This document shows positions 17,793 to 25,672 of a DNA stretch of 64,000 bases, piece by piece; positions within the stretch are counted from its first letter, which is position 1, and the number at the start of each line of letters is the position of its first letter. Source of the stretch: Janthinobacterium sp. 1_2014MBL_MicDiv (GTDB lineage: Bacteria > Pseudomonadota > Gammaproteobacteria > Burkholderiales > Burkholderiaceae_D); the NCBI RefSeq assembly GCF_001865675.1, contig NZ_CP011319.1, positions 5,580,001 to 5,644,000 on the forward strand. The letters are read 5' to 3'. Position numbers and translations under genes: made by a program. A model generated the notes under the pieces. The model worked only from the letters and a program-made list of their open reading frames with translations. It had not been told where the DNA came from and did no database searches.

Positions 17793-17807
17793 GGAAAACA
17801 AATTAAA
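17793..17807 (-). promoter_or_regulatory. Motif shared by both upstream regions of the sulfur operon (copy 1)
   Basis: GGAAAACAAATTAAA on the plus strand, 70 nt before the rhodanese start, inside the AT-rich part of the 17726-17965 gap. It matches the copy before the shell gene at 9 consecutive core bases (AAAACAAAT) and most flanking positions. The gap must also carry the operon promoter, but I see no convincing -35/-10 pair. Confidence 0.35.
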
Positions 17808-17910
17808 AAGAGTTTGGAAAGATGAAAAACGTATATGGGGTCACGTGTATGGGGCAGCCCCTCACACGCGTTGGCGCCATCTCTTGACGGCGTATCCAAG
17901 AGCAGGCACC

Positions 17911-17962
17911 GGGGTCGGACCCTGAGGTTCCTCCCCCGGAACTTGCTTCCGGGGGGGGGGGG
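17911..17962. repeat. Hairpin and 12-G homopolymer downstream of mnmC
   Basis: The arms CCCCCGGAA (17933-17941) and TTCCGGGGG (17947-17955) form a perfect 9-bp stem with a 5-nt loop; the right arm runs into an uninterrupted stretch of 12 G (17951-17962) that ends 3 nt before the mnmC stop codon. Just to the left is GGGTCGGACCC (17912-17922), a short palindrome. Its place suggests a transcription end for the mnmC message, but no T-run follows on the minus strand. Confidence 0.5.
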
Positions 17963-17965
17963 CAA

Positions 17966-19597
17966 TCAGGAAGCCCGGCGACGCTCGCGCAGCAGGAAAC
18001 GGGCGGGATCGAGCGCCTCGGCCAGCTGGCGCTCCAGCGGCAGCGGCTCGCCCTCCAGCTGGCAGGCCAGCAGTTCGGCCGCCAGCGGCGCCCAGATCAG
18101 GCCGCGCGAGGCATAGCCGAGCAAGCCAAACAGGCCGGGCCAGCGCGGCACGTCGCGCAGGCGCTCGCAGCGGCCCGGCATGCCGGGGTCGGGCACGGCG
18201 CCCGCCAGCGGCAAGCGGTCCGGCGCCACGCAGCGAAAACCCGTGCGTCCGGCCAGCGGCGCGTCGAACGGAGGGACGCCGAGGATATCGGCGCTCTTGT
18301 GGATGTTCTCGTGCTGGCTCGATGCGCGCACGCTGGCGTCGGCATCCGCGTCGTAGCTGGCGCCCACGCAGACGATGCCGCCATGTGCCGGCGTCATGTA
18401 GGCTTCGCGGCAGACGACGAATGGCGGCACGGGCAAGCTGCCTTCGGCCAGGTGCGTGACCTGGCCGCGCACGGCATCGAGCGGCAGGCCGGCCGCCTGC
18501 TCGAACTGCAGCGCGCCCGTGCCGGCGGCCAGGATGACGGTGGACGCCGCCGCGATCAAGCCGCCCTGCGCATCGCGCACCAGCCACTCGCCGTCCTGGC
18601 GTTCCAGGCGCAGCACACTACTGGCAAAGCGCCGCGTCAGCAAAGTGCCGCAGGCGTCGAGCATGGCCGCGCAGAGGGAAGACGGGCGCGCCCAACCGCC
18701 TTGCGCGAACCACCAGGCGCCATCGGGCGCGGGGCAGCCCAGCATGGCTGTCGCCTCGGGCGCTTCCAGCCAGCGGGCAAAATCGGGCGGATACAGGCCG
18801 CTGGCGGCGATCTGCCGCTGCACCTGCGCATGCGCGCCGTCGCGCGCCAGCTGCAGCACGCCGCACTGCGCGCCATCGAAGGCGGCGCCGATGCCGCCCA
18901 GGCGCTGCCAATGGCGCAGCGAATACAGATACGCGGCGCGCACCAGGCGCGTGGCGATATTGTCGTCCTTCGACAGTTGCGGCATGAAGATGCCGGCCAG
19001 GTTGCCGGATGCCTCGCTGGCCGGCTGCGCGTGGCGTTCGACCAGCGTCACCTTCCAGCCGCGCGCGGCCAGCCGTTCGCAGGCCGCGGCGCCCGCCACG
19101 CCCGCGCCGATGACGATGGCGCGCCGTTCGGGCGCCACGCGCGCCTCGCTGTCGCCGCGCCGGGCATAGAACACGGCGCGCAAGCGGCTCTCGTCGAAGA
19201 CAAAGCCATTTTTTTGCAGCGCCGCGCGCTGCGCCTCGTCGAGGTGCACGGCGTGCAGGCGGGCGCCGTCGACCATCAGGCGCGCCAGCATGGCGGTCGC
19301 CGGCGGCACCCACGCCAGATGCACTTCATTGACGCGCGCCGACAGCTGCGCCAGGCAAGCGTCAAGCTCGCCGATCAGCACATCGAGCGTGACCAGGCCA
19401 TCGCGCGACACCATGCGGTGCAGGCCGGGCACGCAGGGCGGCCATTGCGCGCGCCACTCCTGCGGCAAATGGCTGGCATCGATGGGACGGGGCGCCAGCG
19501 CGATGTAGTGCAGGCGGCGTCCGCCATGCCGGGCACAGGCGGCGCGCAGGCGCGCGCCGTCGAAATCCGTGTCGAGCAGGACCAGCGCGTGGCGCAT
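17966..19597 (-). CDS. mnmC: MnmC-like FAD oxidoreductase with degenerate methyltransferase half
   Basis: 543 residues. The C-terminal part (about 160-543) is a DAO-type FAD oxidoreductase with GAGVAG at 164-169, an ASEASGNLAG segment typical of MnmC, and a closing GLLGYASRGLIWAPL. In MnmC this half removes the carboxymethyl group of cmnm5(s2)U34 in tRNA. Residues 1-150 still align by eye to the MnmC methyltransferase (RRLHYIAL, QWPPCVPGLHR, VTLDVLIGEL), but the glycine-rich SAM loop reads TDFDGARL and the DGFAPxxNPxMW motif is gone. Methylation is therefore probably lost. The ATG shares one base with the tag stop codon. Confidence 0.85.
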   Translation of the reverse strand: MRHALVLLDTDFDGARLRAACARHGGRRLHYIALAPRPIDASHLPQEWRAQWPPCVPGLHRMVSRDGLVTLDVLIGELDACLAQLSARVNEVHLAWVPPATAMLARLMVDGARLHAVHLDEAQRAALQKNGFVFDESRLRAVFYARRGDSEARVAPERRAIVIGAGVAGAAACERLAARGWKVTLVERHAQPASEASGNLAGIFMPQLSKDDNIATRLVRAAYLYSLRHWQRLGGIGAAFDGAQCGVLQLARDGAHAQVQRQIAASGLYPPDFARWLEAPEATAMLGCPAPDGAWWFAQGGWARPSSLCAAMLDACGTLLTRRFASSVLRLERQDGEWLVRDAQGGLIAAASTVILAAGTGALQFEQAAGLPLDAVRGQVTHLAEGSLPVPPFVVCREAYMTPAHGGIVCVGASYDADADASVRASSQHENIHKSADILGVPPFDAPLAGRTGFRCVAPDRLPLAGAVPDPGMPGRCERLRDVPRWPGLFGLLGYASRGLIWAPLAAELLACQLEGEPLPLERQLAEALDPARFLLRERRRAS

Positions 19598-20160
19598 CAG
19601 CGCCCCGCGCGGCAAAAGCAGGCGGGCGCATGGTCGTTGACCATGCCGATGCCCTGCATGTAGGCGTAGATGATGGTCGAACCGACGAACTTGAAACCCC
19701 GCTTGAGCAAGTCTTTCGACAACCTGTCCGACAGGGCCGTCTTGGCGGGAAACTCGCCCGGCTGCCAGCTGTTGACGATGGGCTGGCCATCGACATACGC
19801 CCACAGGAAACTGTCGAGCGTCTGCCCCTCTTCGCGCAGGCGCAGGTAGGCTTGCGCATTCGTGATGGCGGCCGCCACCTTCAGGCGGTTGCGCACGATG
19901 CCGGGGTCCAGCAGCAGCTGCGCCACCTTGTCCGGGCCATACGCGGCGATCTTTTCCGCGTCCCAGTTGTCGAAGGCGGCACGGTAGGTTTCCCGCTTGT
20001 TCAGGATGGTTTCCCAGCTCAGGCCAGCCTGCGCCCCTTCCAGGTTCAGCATCTCGAACAGGCGGCGCTCATCATGGCAGGGCACGCCCCATTCCGTGTC
20101 GTGGTACGCGACGTAGCGGGGGTTGGCCGGATTGGCCCAGGAACAGCGGATGAGATTCAT
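19597..20160 (-). CDS. tag: DNA-3-methyladenine glycosylase I
   Basis: 187 residues, the usual Tag length. The four zinc ligands are visible: Cys6, His20 (VAYHDTEWG), His177 and Cys181 (NDHAPACFC). The helix-hairpin-helix region and the base-binding LSWETILNKRETYR are present. It removes 3-methyladenine from alkylated DNA in the cytoplasm. It is translationally coupled to the MnmC gene (1-nt overlap) and starts 38 nt after the MocR gene ends on the same strand. Confidence 0.95.
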   Translation of the reverse strand: MNLIRCSWANPANPRYVAYHDTEWGVPCHDERRLFEMLNLEGAQAGLSWETILNKRETYRAAFDNWDAEKIAAYGPDKVAQLLLDPGIVRNRLKVAAAITNAQAYLRLREEGQTLDSFLWAYVDGQPIVNSWQPGEFPAKTALSDRLSKDLLKRGFKFVGSTIIYAYMQGIGMVNDHAPACFCRAGR

Positions 20161-20198
20161 GGTCGTATTCTTCGTGTGCGGGTAACTGCCAGTATAGA

Positions 20199-21701
20199 TT
20201 ATCGGCCGCGCAGGATGCGCCCCAGTTCAAGCAGGCCGTGCTGAATTTCGGCCGGCGGAATGGCGGCAAAGCCCAGCAGCAGCCCGGGCGGCACGGCGCA
20301 GGCAGGACTGGCGTCAGGGTCCGCATAATGGCCCAGCGGGCGCAGTTCGATGCCCCGCTCGACGCCCGCGCGCGATACGGCCTCTTCATCGTGCGCGGGC
20401 GCCTGGCGAAAGTAGGCGCACAGTTCCAGGCCACTGTCGGCCGGGCCGCACGCGAGCTGGTCGTCGAGTTCGCGCGCGATGCCGCGCAACAGCAGGTCGC
20501 GCCGCTCGGCATTGCTGTCGCGCGTGCGGCGGATATGCCGGCCGAAATGCCCCTCGGCGATGAAGTCGGCCAGCGCCATCTGCGGCACGATGGCCGTGTG
20601 GCGGTCCATCACGGCCTTGGCCTGCACCAGCGCCTCGGCCAGCGCCGGCGGCGCCACCATGTAGCCCAGGCGCAGCCCGGGGAACAGCACTTTCGACAGG
20701 GTGCCCACGTACACCACGCAGCCGGCCCGGTCCAGGCTTTGCAGCGACGCCAGCGGCGCGCCCGTGTAGCGGTACTCGCTGTCGTAATCGTCCTCCACCA
20801 GCCACGCCTTGTGCTGCGCGGCCCAGGCCAGCAAGGCCAGGCGGCGGGGTAAACTCATGCTCACGCCCAGCGGCATCTGGTGCGACGGCGTCACGTACGC
20901 CAGCTTCGCCTGCGGACAGTGCGCCACGCCGTACGCCACGTCCAGCCCCTGCGCATCGACGGGAACGGGAAACACGCGCGCACCGGCCGCGCGCAGCGGG
21001 CCGCTGGCGCCGCGGTAGCCGGGCGACTCCATCCAGGCAGCATCGCCCGGCGCCAGCAGGATGGTCGACAGCAAGAACAGCGCCTGCTGCGAGCCCGAGG
21101 TGATGACGATCTGCTGCGGCGTGCAGTGGACGCCGCGCGCCGCCTTCAGGTACACGCACAGCAGCTCGCGCAACGGCAGGAAGCCGGCCGGATCGCTGTA
21201 GCCGAACTGGTGGTCGGGACGGCGCCAGCGCCGCGCTTCCAGGCGGTTCCACACGTCGAAGGGAAAGTGGTCGATGCGCGGCATGCCGACGCGAAAGGCG
21301 CGCAGCGGCCCCCGGTGTATCGCCACCTGGCGCATGGCCGCCACCACGCCCTGGCCGCGCGCGGACAGCGGCCGCAGCAGGCCGGGCGCCTCGGCCTTGC
21401 CGGCCGGCGCGGCCATGGGCACGGGTAGCGGCACGTCGCCGCTGACAAAGGTGCCGCGCCCCACGGCGCCATCGAGGTAGCCTTCGGCCGTCAGCAGCGC
21501 ATACGCATTGAGCACGGTCTGGCGCGACACGGCCAGCAGCCGGCAAAACTCGCGCGTGGGCGGCAGCTGCATGCCGGGACTCATGCCGCCATCGAGGATG
21601 GCCGCCTTGATGGCCGCATACAGCTGGCGGAACAGCGGCTCCGGCGCGCCGCGCCGCAGCGGCAAGGCCGCGATGATCTGGTTCAGGTGGGAGGCTGGCA
21701 T
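20199..21701 (-). CDS. MocR/PdxR-type GntR regulator with aminotransferase domain
   Basis: 500 residues. A GntR winged helix (residues 10-80: QLPPTREFCRLLAVSRQTVL, VGRGTFVS) is joined by a linker to a fold-type I aminotransferase-like domain. That domain has the PLP lysine in VGTLSKVLFPGLRLGYM and the binding residues in SGSQQALFLL and DDYDSEYRY. Such proteins sense PLP or amino compounds and often activate a divergent gene. Here the divergent pair is OsmC/PaiB-like across a 111-nt gap, the likely target. Confidence 0.9.
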   Translation of the reverse strand: MPASHLNQIIAALPLRRGAPEPLFRQLYAAIKAAILDGGMSPGMQLPPTREFCRLLAVSRQTVLNAYALLTAEGYLDGAVGRGTFVSGDVPLPVPMAAPAGKAEAPGLLRPLSARGQGVVAAMRQVAIHRGPLRAFRVGMPRIDHFPFDVWNRLEARRWRRPDHQFGYSDPAGFLPLRELLCVYLKAARGVHCTPQQIVITSGSQQALFLLSTILLAPGDAAWMESPGYRGASGPLRAAGARVFPVPVDAQGLDVAYGVAHCPQAKLAYVTPSHQMPLGVSMSLPRRLALLAWAAQHKAWLVEDDYDSEYRYTGAPLASLQSLDRAGCVVYVGTLSKVLFPGLRLGYMVAPPALAEALVQAKAVMDRHTAIVPQMALADFIAEGHFGRHIRRTRDSNAERRDLLLRGIARELDDQLACGPADSGLELCAYFRQAPAHDEEAVSRAGVERGIELRPLGHYADPDASPACAVPPGLLLGFAAIPPAEIQHGLLELGRILRGR

Positions 21702-21812
21702 GCTGGGATGGCAGTTGAATTGGTAGCTTCAAGATAGCACTTATTGGCTGTTTTAAATAGCCAAAACTGGCGCTAAGATGAAGGCATTCCCTTTCACTCT
21801 CGCGGAGCATCC

Positions 21813-22274
21813 ATGCATCAGTTTTTCGCCACCGTGGCCTGGCAGCGCGACGGCCAGGATTTCGCCGGCCAGCGCTACAGCCGTGGCCATGAATGGCAAT
21901 TCGACGGCGGCCTGACCGTGCCCGCCTCGTCGTCTCCCCTGTCCGTGCCGCTGCCCATGTCGGTGGCGGCGAATGTCGATCCGGAAGAGGCGCTGGTGGC
22001 CGCCACGTCGAGCTGCCACATGCTGTTCTTCCTGTCGCTGGCGGCGCAGCGCGGTTTCACCGTCGACGCCTACCGCGACGCCGCCGTCGGCGAGCTGGGC
22101 AAGAATGCCGCCGGGAGGCTGGCCATGACGCGCATCGTGCTGCGCCCGCGCATCGCCTTCGCGGGCGCAGCGCCTTCGCCCGAGGCGCTGGCCGCCCTGC
22201 ACCACGACGCGCACGAGCGCTGCTACATCGCCAATTCCCTGACGGCCGACGTCGTCGTCGAAGGCGGTGCCTAG
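21813..22274 (+). CDS. OsmC family peroxiredoxin-like protein
   Basis: 153 residues of OsmC/Ohr fold. The two redox cysteines are visible in ATSSCHMLFFL and HERCYIANSL. It would reduce organic hydroperoxides in the cytoplasm. The gene follows GCGGAGCATCC upstream of its ATG and ends TAG directly before the ATG of the PaiB-like gene, so they are one transcript, divergent from the MocR gene. Confidence 0.88.
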   Translation: MHQFFATVAWQRDGQDFAGQRYSRGHEWQFDGGLTVPASSSPLSVPLPMSVAANVDPEEALVAATSSCHMLFFLSLAAQRGFTVDAYRDAAVGELGKNAAGRLAMTRIVLRPRIAFAGAAPSPEALAALHHDAHERCYIANSLTADVVVEGGA

Positions 22275-22928
22275 ATGTACACGCCATCCAGCTTTCGCGA
22301 AGAGCGCCTCGAGGTGCTGCACGGCCTGATCCAGGCGCATCCGCTGGGCGCGCTGGTGCGCCACGGCGCCGATGGCCTGAGCGCCGACCACCTGCCGTTC
22401 GAGATCGGCGCGCCGACGCCTGACGCGCCGTTCGGCATCCTGCGCGCCCACGTGGCGCGCGCCAACCCGCTGTGGCGCGCGGCCGGCGGAGACGCTGCAT
22501 GCATGGTGATCTTCCAGGGGCCGCACGCCTACATCACGCCCGCCTGGTATGCGGAAAAGCAGCACAGCGGCAAGGAAGTGCCCACCTTCAATTATGCGGT
22601 CGTGCATGCGCACGGCCCCCTGCGCGCCATCGACGACGCGGCGTGGCTGCTGGGATTGGTGGAGCGGCTGACGGCGCGCCACGAGACAGGTCAAGCCACG
22701 CCGTGGCGGGTGAGCGATGCGCCGGCCGCCTACATCGACAAGCTGTTGAAAGCCATCGTCGGCATCGAAATTCCCCTCACGCGCCTGACGGGCAAATGGA
22801 AGCTGGGCCAGAACCGCAGCATGCAGGACCAGGCCAGCATGGCGCACGGCCTGGCGGCCGACAACCAGCCCGGCGCGGCCCGGGCGCTCGGTGCGCTGAT
22901 CGCCGCCAACGTCACGCCAGCCAGCTGA
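22275..22928 (+). CDS. FMN-binding PaiB-like regulator
   Basis: 217 residues with the full PaiB pattern: MYTPSSFREE start, LSADHLPFEI, AHVARANPLWR, FQGPHAYITPAWY and the ending IGIEIPLTRLTGKWKLGQNR. It has the flavin-reductase-like split barrel that binds FMN. PaiB proteins were named as negative regulators of sporulation genes in Bacillus, but the biochemical role is unclear. Its 3' end overlaps that of the convergent AEC transporter gene by 17 nt. Confidence 0.88.
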   Translation: MYTPSSFREERLEVLHGLIQAHPLGALVRHGADGLSADHLPFEIGAPTPDAPFGILRAHVARANPLWRAAGGDAACMVIFQGPHAYITPAWYAEKQHSGKEVPTFNYAVVHAHGPLRAIDDAAWLLGLVERLTARHETGQATPWRVSDAPAAYIDKLLKAIVGIEIPLTRLTGKWKLGQNRSMQDQASMAHGLAADNQPGAARALGALIAANVTPAS

Positions 22929-23865
22929 CGGCCGCCGAAAACGTCAGGAACGACAGCGCCGTCGACACCAGGATGATGCGGGCGATGCGCGCCGTGTTTG
23001 CGCCGAAACGCTCCGACAGCAGGGTGACGTTGCTGGCGCTGGGCAGGCAGGCCACGAGCACCATGCAGGTCAGCGAAAAAGGATCGAGCGGCGCACCGAG
23101 CGCCATGGCCGCGTGGCCGATGCCCCATACCAGCAGCGGATGCAGCAGCAGCTTTTTCAGCGCCACCGGCACGTACTCTTTCATCGGCGCCGGATCGCTG
23201 GTGCTCATCTGCGAACGGGCCAGCACGGCGCCGATGGTAAACAGGGCCACGGGCGAGGCGGCGTCGGCCAGCAAGCCCACCGTCTGCGTCAAAGGCTTGG
23301 GCAAGGCCAGTTCCAGCCACGACGACAGGGCCCCCAGCACGATCGCCCACGGCATCGGGTTGCCGGCCATGCCCTTCATGGCATTGGCGATGGCCGCGCG
23401 GCTGCCGTGCGCGCCGCCGCTGCCGATGCGCGACAGGGCGATGCACAGCGAGCTGGTAATGAGCATGTCGACGACGATGGTGACGATGACGGGCCCCGAC
23501 GAACGGGGGCCCAGCAAGGTCAGCAGCAAGGGCACGCCCATGAAGCCCGTATTCGGGAAGGCCGCCACCAGCGCGCCGAAGGCGGCGTTGTTCCAGTCGA
23601 TGCGGTGGCTCAGGGTCATGGCCATGGTGACGCCGACCATGATCAGCGCGCACAGCAGGTACACGCCGAACACGCTGCCATCGAGCAGCTGTGCGATGGG
23701 CGTGGCGGCGCCGAAGCGGTACAGCATGCACGGCAGCGCGAAGTAGAGGACAAAACTGTTCAAGCCGCCGATGGCGGCCAGCGGCAGCAGGGTGCGCCGC
23801 ACGGCCAGGTAGCCGCACAGCACCAGGGCGAAGAAGGGGAAGGTGATGGCGAGGATGGTCAGCAT
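22912..23865 (-). CDS. AEC-family (auxin efflux carrier-like) transporter
   Basis: 317 residues with about ten hydrophobic segments in two halves, starting MLTILAITFPFFALVLCGYL, with conserved LNSFVLYFALPCMLYR and PNTGFMGVPLLL in the first half and LACLPSASNV in the second. These mark the AEC/malonate permease family of inner-membrane secondary transporters; the substrate cannot be deduced. It is convergent with the PaiB gene, with coding overlap at the 3' ends. Confidence 0.88.
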   Translation of the reverse strand: MLTILAITFPFFALVLCGYLAVRRTLLPLAAIGGLNSFVLYFALPCMLYRFGAATPIAQLLDGSVFGVYLLCALIMVGVTMAMTLSHRIDWNNAAFGALVAAFPNTGFMGVPLLLTLLGPRSSGPVIVTIVVDMLITSSLCIALSRIGSGGAHGSRAAIANAMKGMAGNPMPWAIVLGALSSWLELALPKPLTQTVGLLADAASPVALFTIGAVLARSQMSTSDPAPMKEYVPVALKKLLLHPLLVWGIGHAAMALGAPLDPFSLTCMVLVACLPSASNVTLLSERFGANTARIARIILVSTALSFLTFSAAVSWLA

Positions 23866-23910
23866 GGAGAGCCATTGTAACGGCGCCCTCGTCCGCCGTC
23901 AGCGCGGCGC

Positions 23911-23935
23911 AAAAAAAGGGCCGCTCGCGCGGCCC
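23911..23935 (-). terminator. Intrinsic terminator of the CHRD gene
   Basis: A perfect 7-bp GGGCCGC/GCGGCCC stem with TCGC loop (23918-23935), followed on the minus strand by seven T (23917-23911). It lies 45 nt past the CHRD protein stop codon and prevents read-through into the AEC gene. Confidence 0.85.
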
Positions 23936-23980
23936 CAAGGAGGTTCTGGGGAGAAACCGGATTGGGTGCAGGCCAGGGCC

Positions 23981-24421
23981 CTACTTCGGCTTGAGCTGGG
24001 CGCGGATCTCGCCGCCCGGGTAGCTGGCGCTGTGCACATTCACATACAGGTTGCCGGCCTGGTAGCTCGCGTACTGAGGCGGCGTCAGCGTGGTATTCGG
24101 CGGCACGGCAAACATGCCTTCGGCGGTCTTCACCAGCGGGACGATGACGGGGCCATTCGCGCCCACGGGCGCTTCGTGGATATGCGCCACGGTGGCCACC
24201 ATGCCCGTATAGCGCACGCCACCGCTGACGCCGCGGTCGGCGGCCACGCGGATATCGCTGCTGCCGCTGGCCGTGCTGGTATTGGCCGGTACTTCCTGCG
24301 CACCCGACAGGGTGACGCCCTGGCCGCCAGGGGGGTGCGGTCCATGGGAACAGGCGCCCAGCAGGGCCGCCAGCGCCAGCGCCGCGGTGGCGCGGCCGGC
24401 GTGTTGATGCAATGTGCTCAT
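23981..24421 (-). CDS. CHRD domain lipoprotein
   Basis: 146 residues with a lipoprotein signal: a hydrophobic run ending LLGACSHG, Cys23 being the lipidation site. The mature part is a CHRD domain: VTLSGAQEVPAN, the HIHEAPVGANGPV centre and the closing NLYVNVHSASYPGGEIR. CHRD domains bind metal or act as extracytoplasmic adhesive modules; the role here is unknown. Monocistronic, with its own terminator. Confidence 0.88.
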   Translation of the reverse strand: MSTLHQHAGRATAALALAALLGACSHGPHPPGGQGVTLSGAQEVPANTSTASGSSDIRVAADRGVSGGVRYTGMVATVAHIHEAPVGANGPVIVPLVKTAEGMFAVPPNTTLTPPQYASYQAGNLYVNVHSASYPGGEIRAQLKPK

Positions 24422-24612
24422 CGCAGTACTCCTGGAACGGACATCGGATCACGGATGGCGCCCTGCCCCGGATCGCCGGGCGCACGCCGCACTGGTGCTG
24501 CACGTATGTCGCGCAAAAAAATCTTGCCGTAGTGCGACAGTAACCCCATGCGGCATTGTCCGTTTTGCTTTTTGCCAAACTTGCCGCCGGTTGTCTGCAC
24601 CGGCACGTTGCC

Positions 24613-25170
24613 TCAGGCCAAATGGCCTTCCGCCACCCAGCCGCGGTTGGCGGCCGGCGCCTTCGGCTTCGGTGCAATGCCGCTGCTTTTTTCCGCGTCG
24701 AGGATGATGCTGCGCATGCTGTCGCTGGCGGCCGGCCCTGGCGCGAATGCGTAGTACTCGTCATTGATGGGCAAGCCCGTCATGGCGTCGACCAGCACCG
24801 GATCGGCGGCCAGGCCCGTGTCGCGGCTGGCGATCACCAGGCTGGCGCCTTCCGGCGCGAAATTCTCGTTACCCCAGGCAATAAAGGCCAGCAGGACGGG
24901 CTTGAACGCGCGTCCCGACTTGGTCAGCACATAGTCATAGCGGGGCGGCTTGGCGCAATACAGGCGGCGCGTCATCAGGCCGCCCTCCACCAGGTCGGCC
25001 AGACGGCGCGTCAGGATGGTGGGGGCGATCTTCAGGCTCTTTTCAAATTCGTCGAAGCGCGTCTTGCCGTAAAACGCTTCGCGCAGGATGAGGATGCTCC
25101 ACCATTCGCCCACCTTGCCCAGGCTGCGGGCGATCGGGCAAGGCAAATTATTAAAGTTGGTATGTTTCAT
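24613..25170 (-). CDS. HxlR family transcriptional regulator
   Basis: 185 residues from the ATG at 25170, with GGAG 6 nt upstream; earlier in-frame starts lack this spacing. The HxlR winged helix occupies residues 5-110: CPIARSLGKVGEWWSILILRE, GKTRFDEFEKSLKIAPTILT and RRLYCAKPPRYDYVLTKSG. A 70-residue extension follows. Members sense electrophiles or redox state. The 191 nt downstream (24422-24612) hold no gene; the 265 nt upstream (25171-25435) hold its promoter but no hexamers I trust. Its target is not evident. Confidence 0.9.
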   Translation of the reverse strand: MKHTNFNNLPCPIARSLGKVGEWWSILILREAFYGKTRFDEFEKSLKIAPTILTRRLADLVEGGLMTRRLYCAKPPRYDYVLTKSGRAFKPVLLAFIAWGNENFAPEGASLVIASRDTGLAADPVLVDAMTGLPINDEYYAFAPGPAASDSMRSIILDAEKSSGIAPKPKAPAANRGWVAEGHLA

Positions 25171-25435
25171 GACCATCTCCTCACAGAAATTCCAGCACAA
25201 CAATCGAAAAAAATCACGGTTACGTCAATTTGCACGCTACAGACTTCAGTTACTATCCATGTGATAGCCACTCGCACCCCATGGCGGTGGCTTGAAAATA
25301 CGCAAAAACTCACTTTTTTCTTGCTCTAGTACAATAATGTCTTGTTCAAACACCCTAAACCCGGTGCGGAAAACGTTGCCAGCCAGGCCAGCACGCGCGA
25401 CTGCCAACAGGCGTTTTTCACTCGATGCGTACACG

Positions 25436-25672
25436 ATGACTCCTTTGAAGTTTGCAGTCCTGCCAGCCTTGCTCGCCCTTTCCCTCTGCCAGACCACCAC
25501 CGCCGGTACCGTCTCTTCCGCGTCGCTCCAGGCCAGCTTCGTCATCCGTGAGGCTTGCACCATCCATGCGCACCGCGCGCAGGCGCAGGTGCAATGCAGC
25601 CACGACACGCCCTACCTGATGCAGCGCCAGGTCACGCCATCTGGCGCCAGCCTCGTCACCGTCAGCTTCTAG
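25436..25672 (+). CDS. Mini spore-coat-U-like exported protein
   Basis: 78 residues: a signal peptide (1-22, ending TTTAG), then about 55 residues that match a shortened spore-coat-U domain by eye. ASFVIREACTI corresponds to VTLKIIANCTI of the neighbouring pilin, AQVQCSHDTPYLM to VNVTCTNTTPYNV, and the final SLVTVSF to the typical last strand. The central LDFG part is missing. It lies convergent to the two-domain SCPU gene, the two stop codons overlapping within TTCTAGAA. No strong SD is seen, so expression is uncertain; it may be a remnant or a minor subunit. Confidence 0.5.
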   Translation: MTPLKFAVLPALLALSLCQTTTAGTVSSASLQASFVIREACTIHAHRAQAQVQCSHDTPYLMQRQVTPSGASLVTVSF

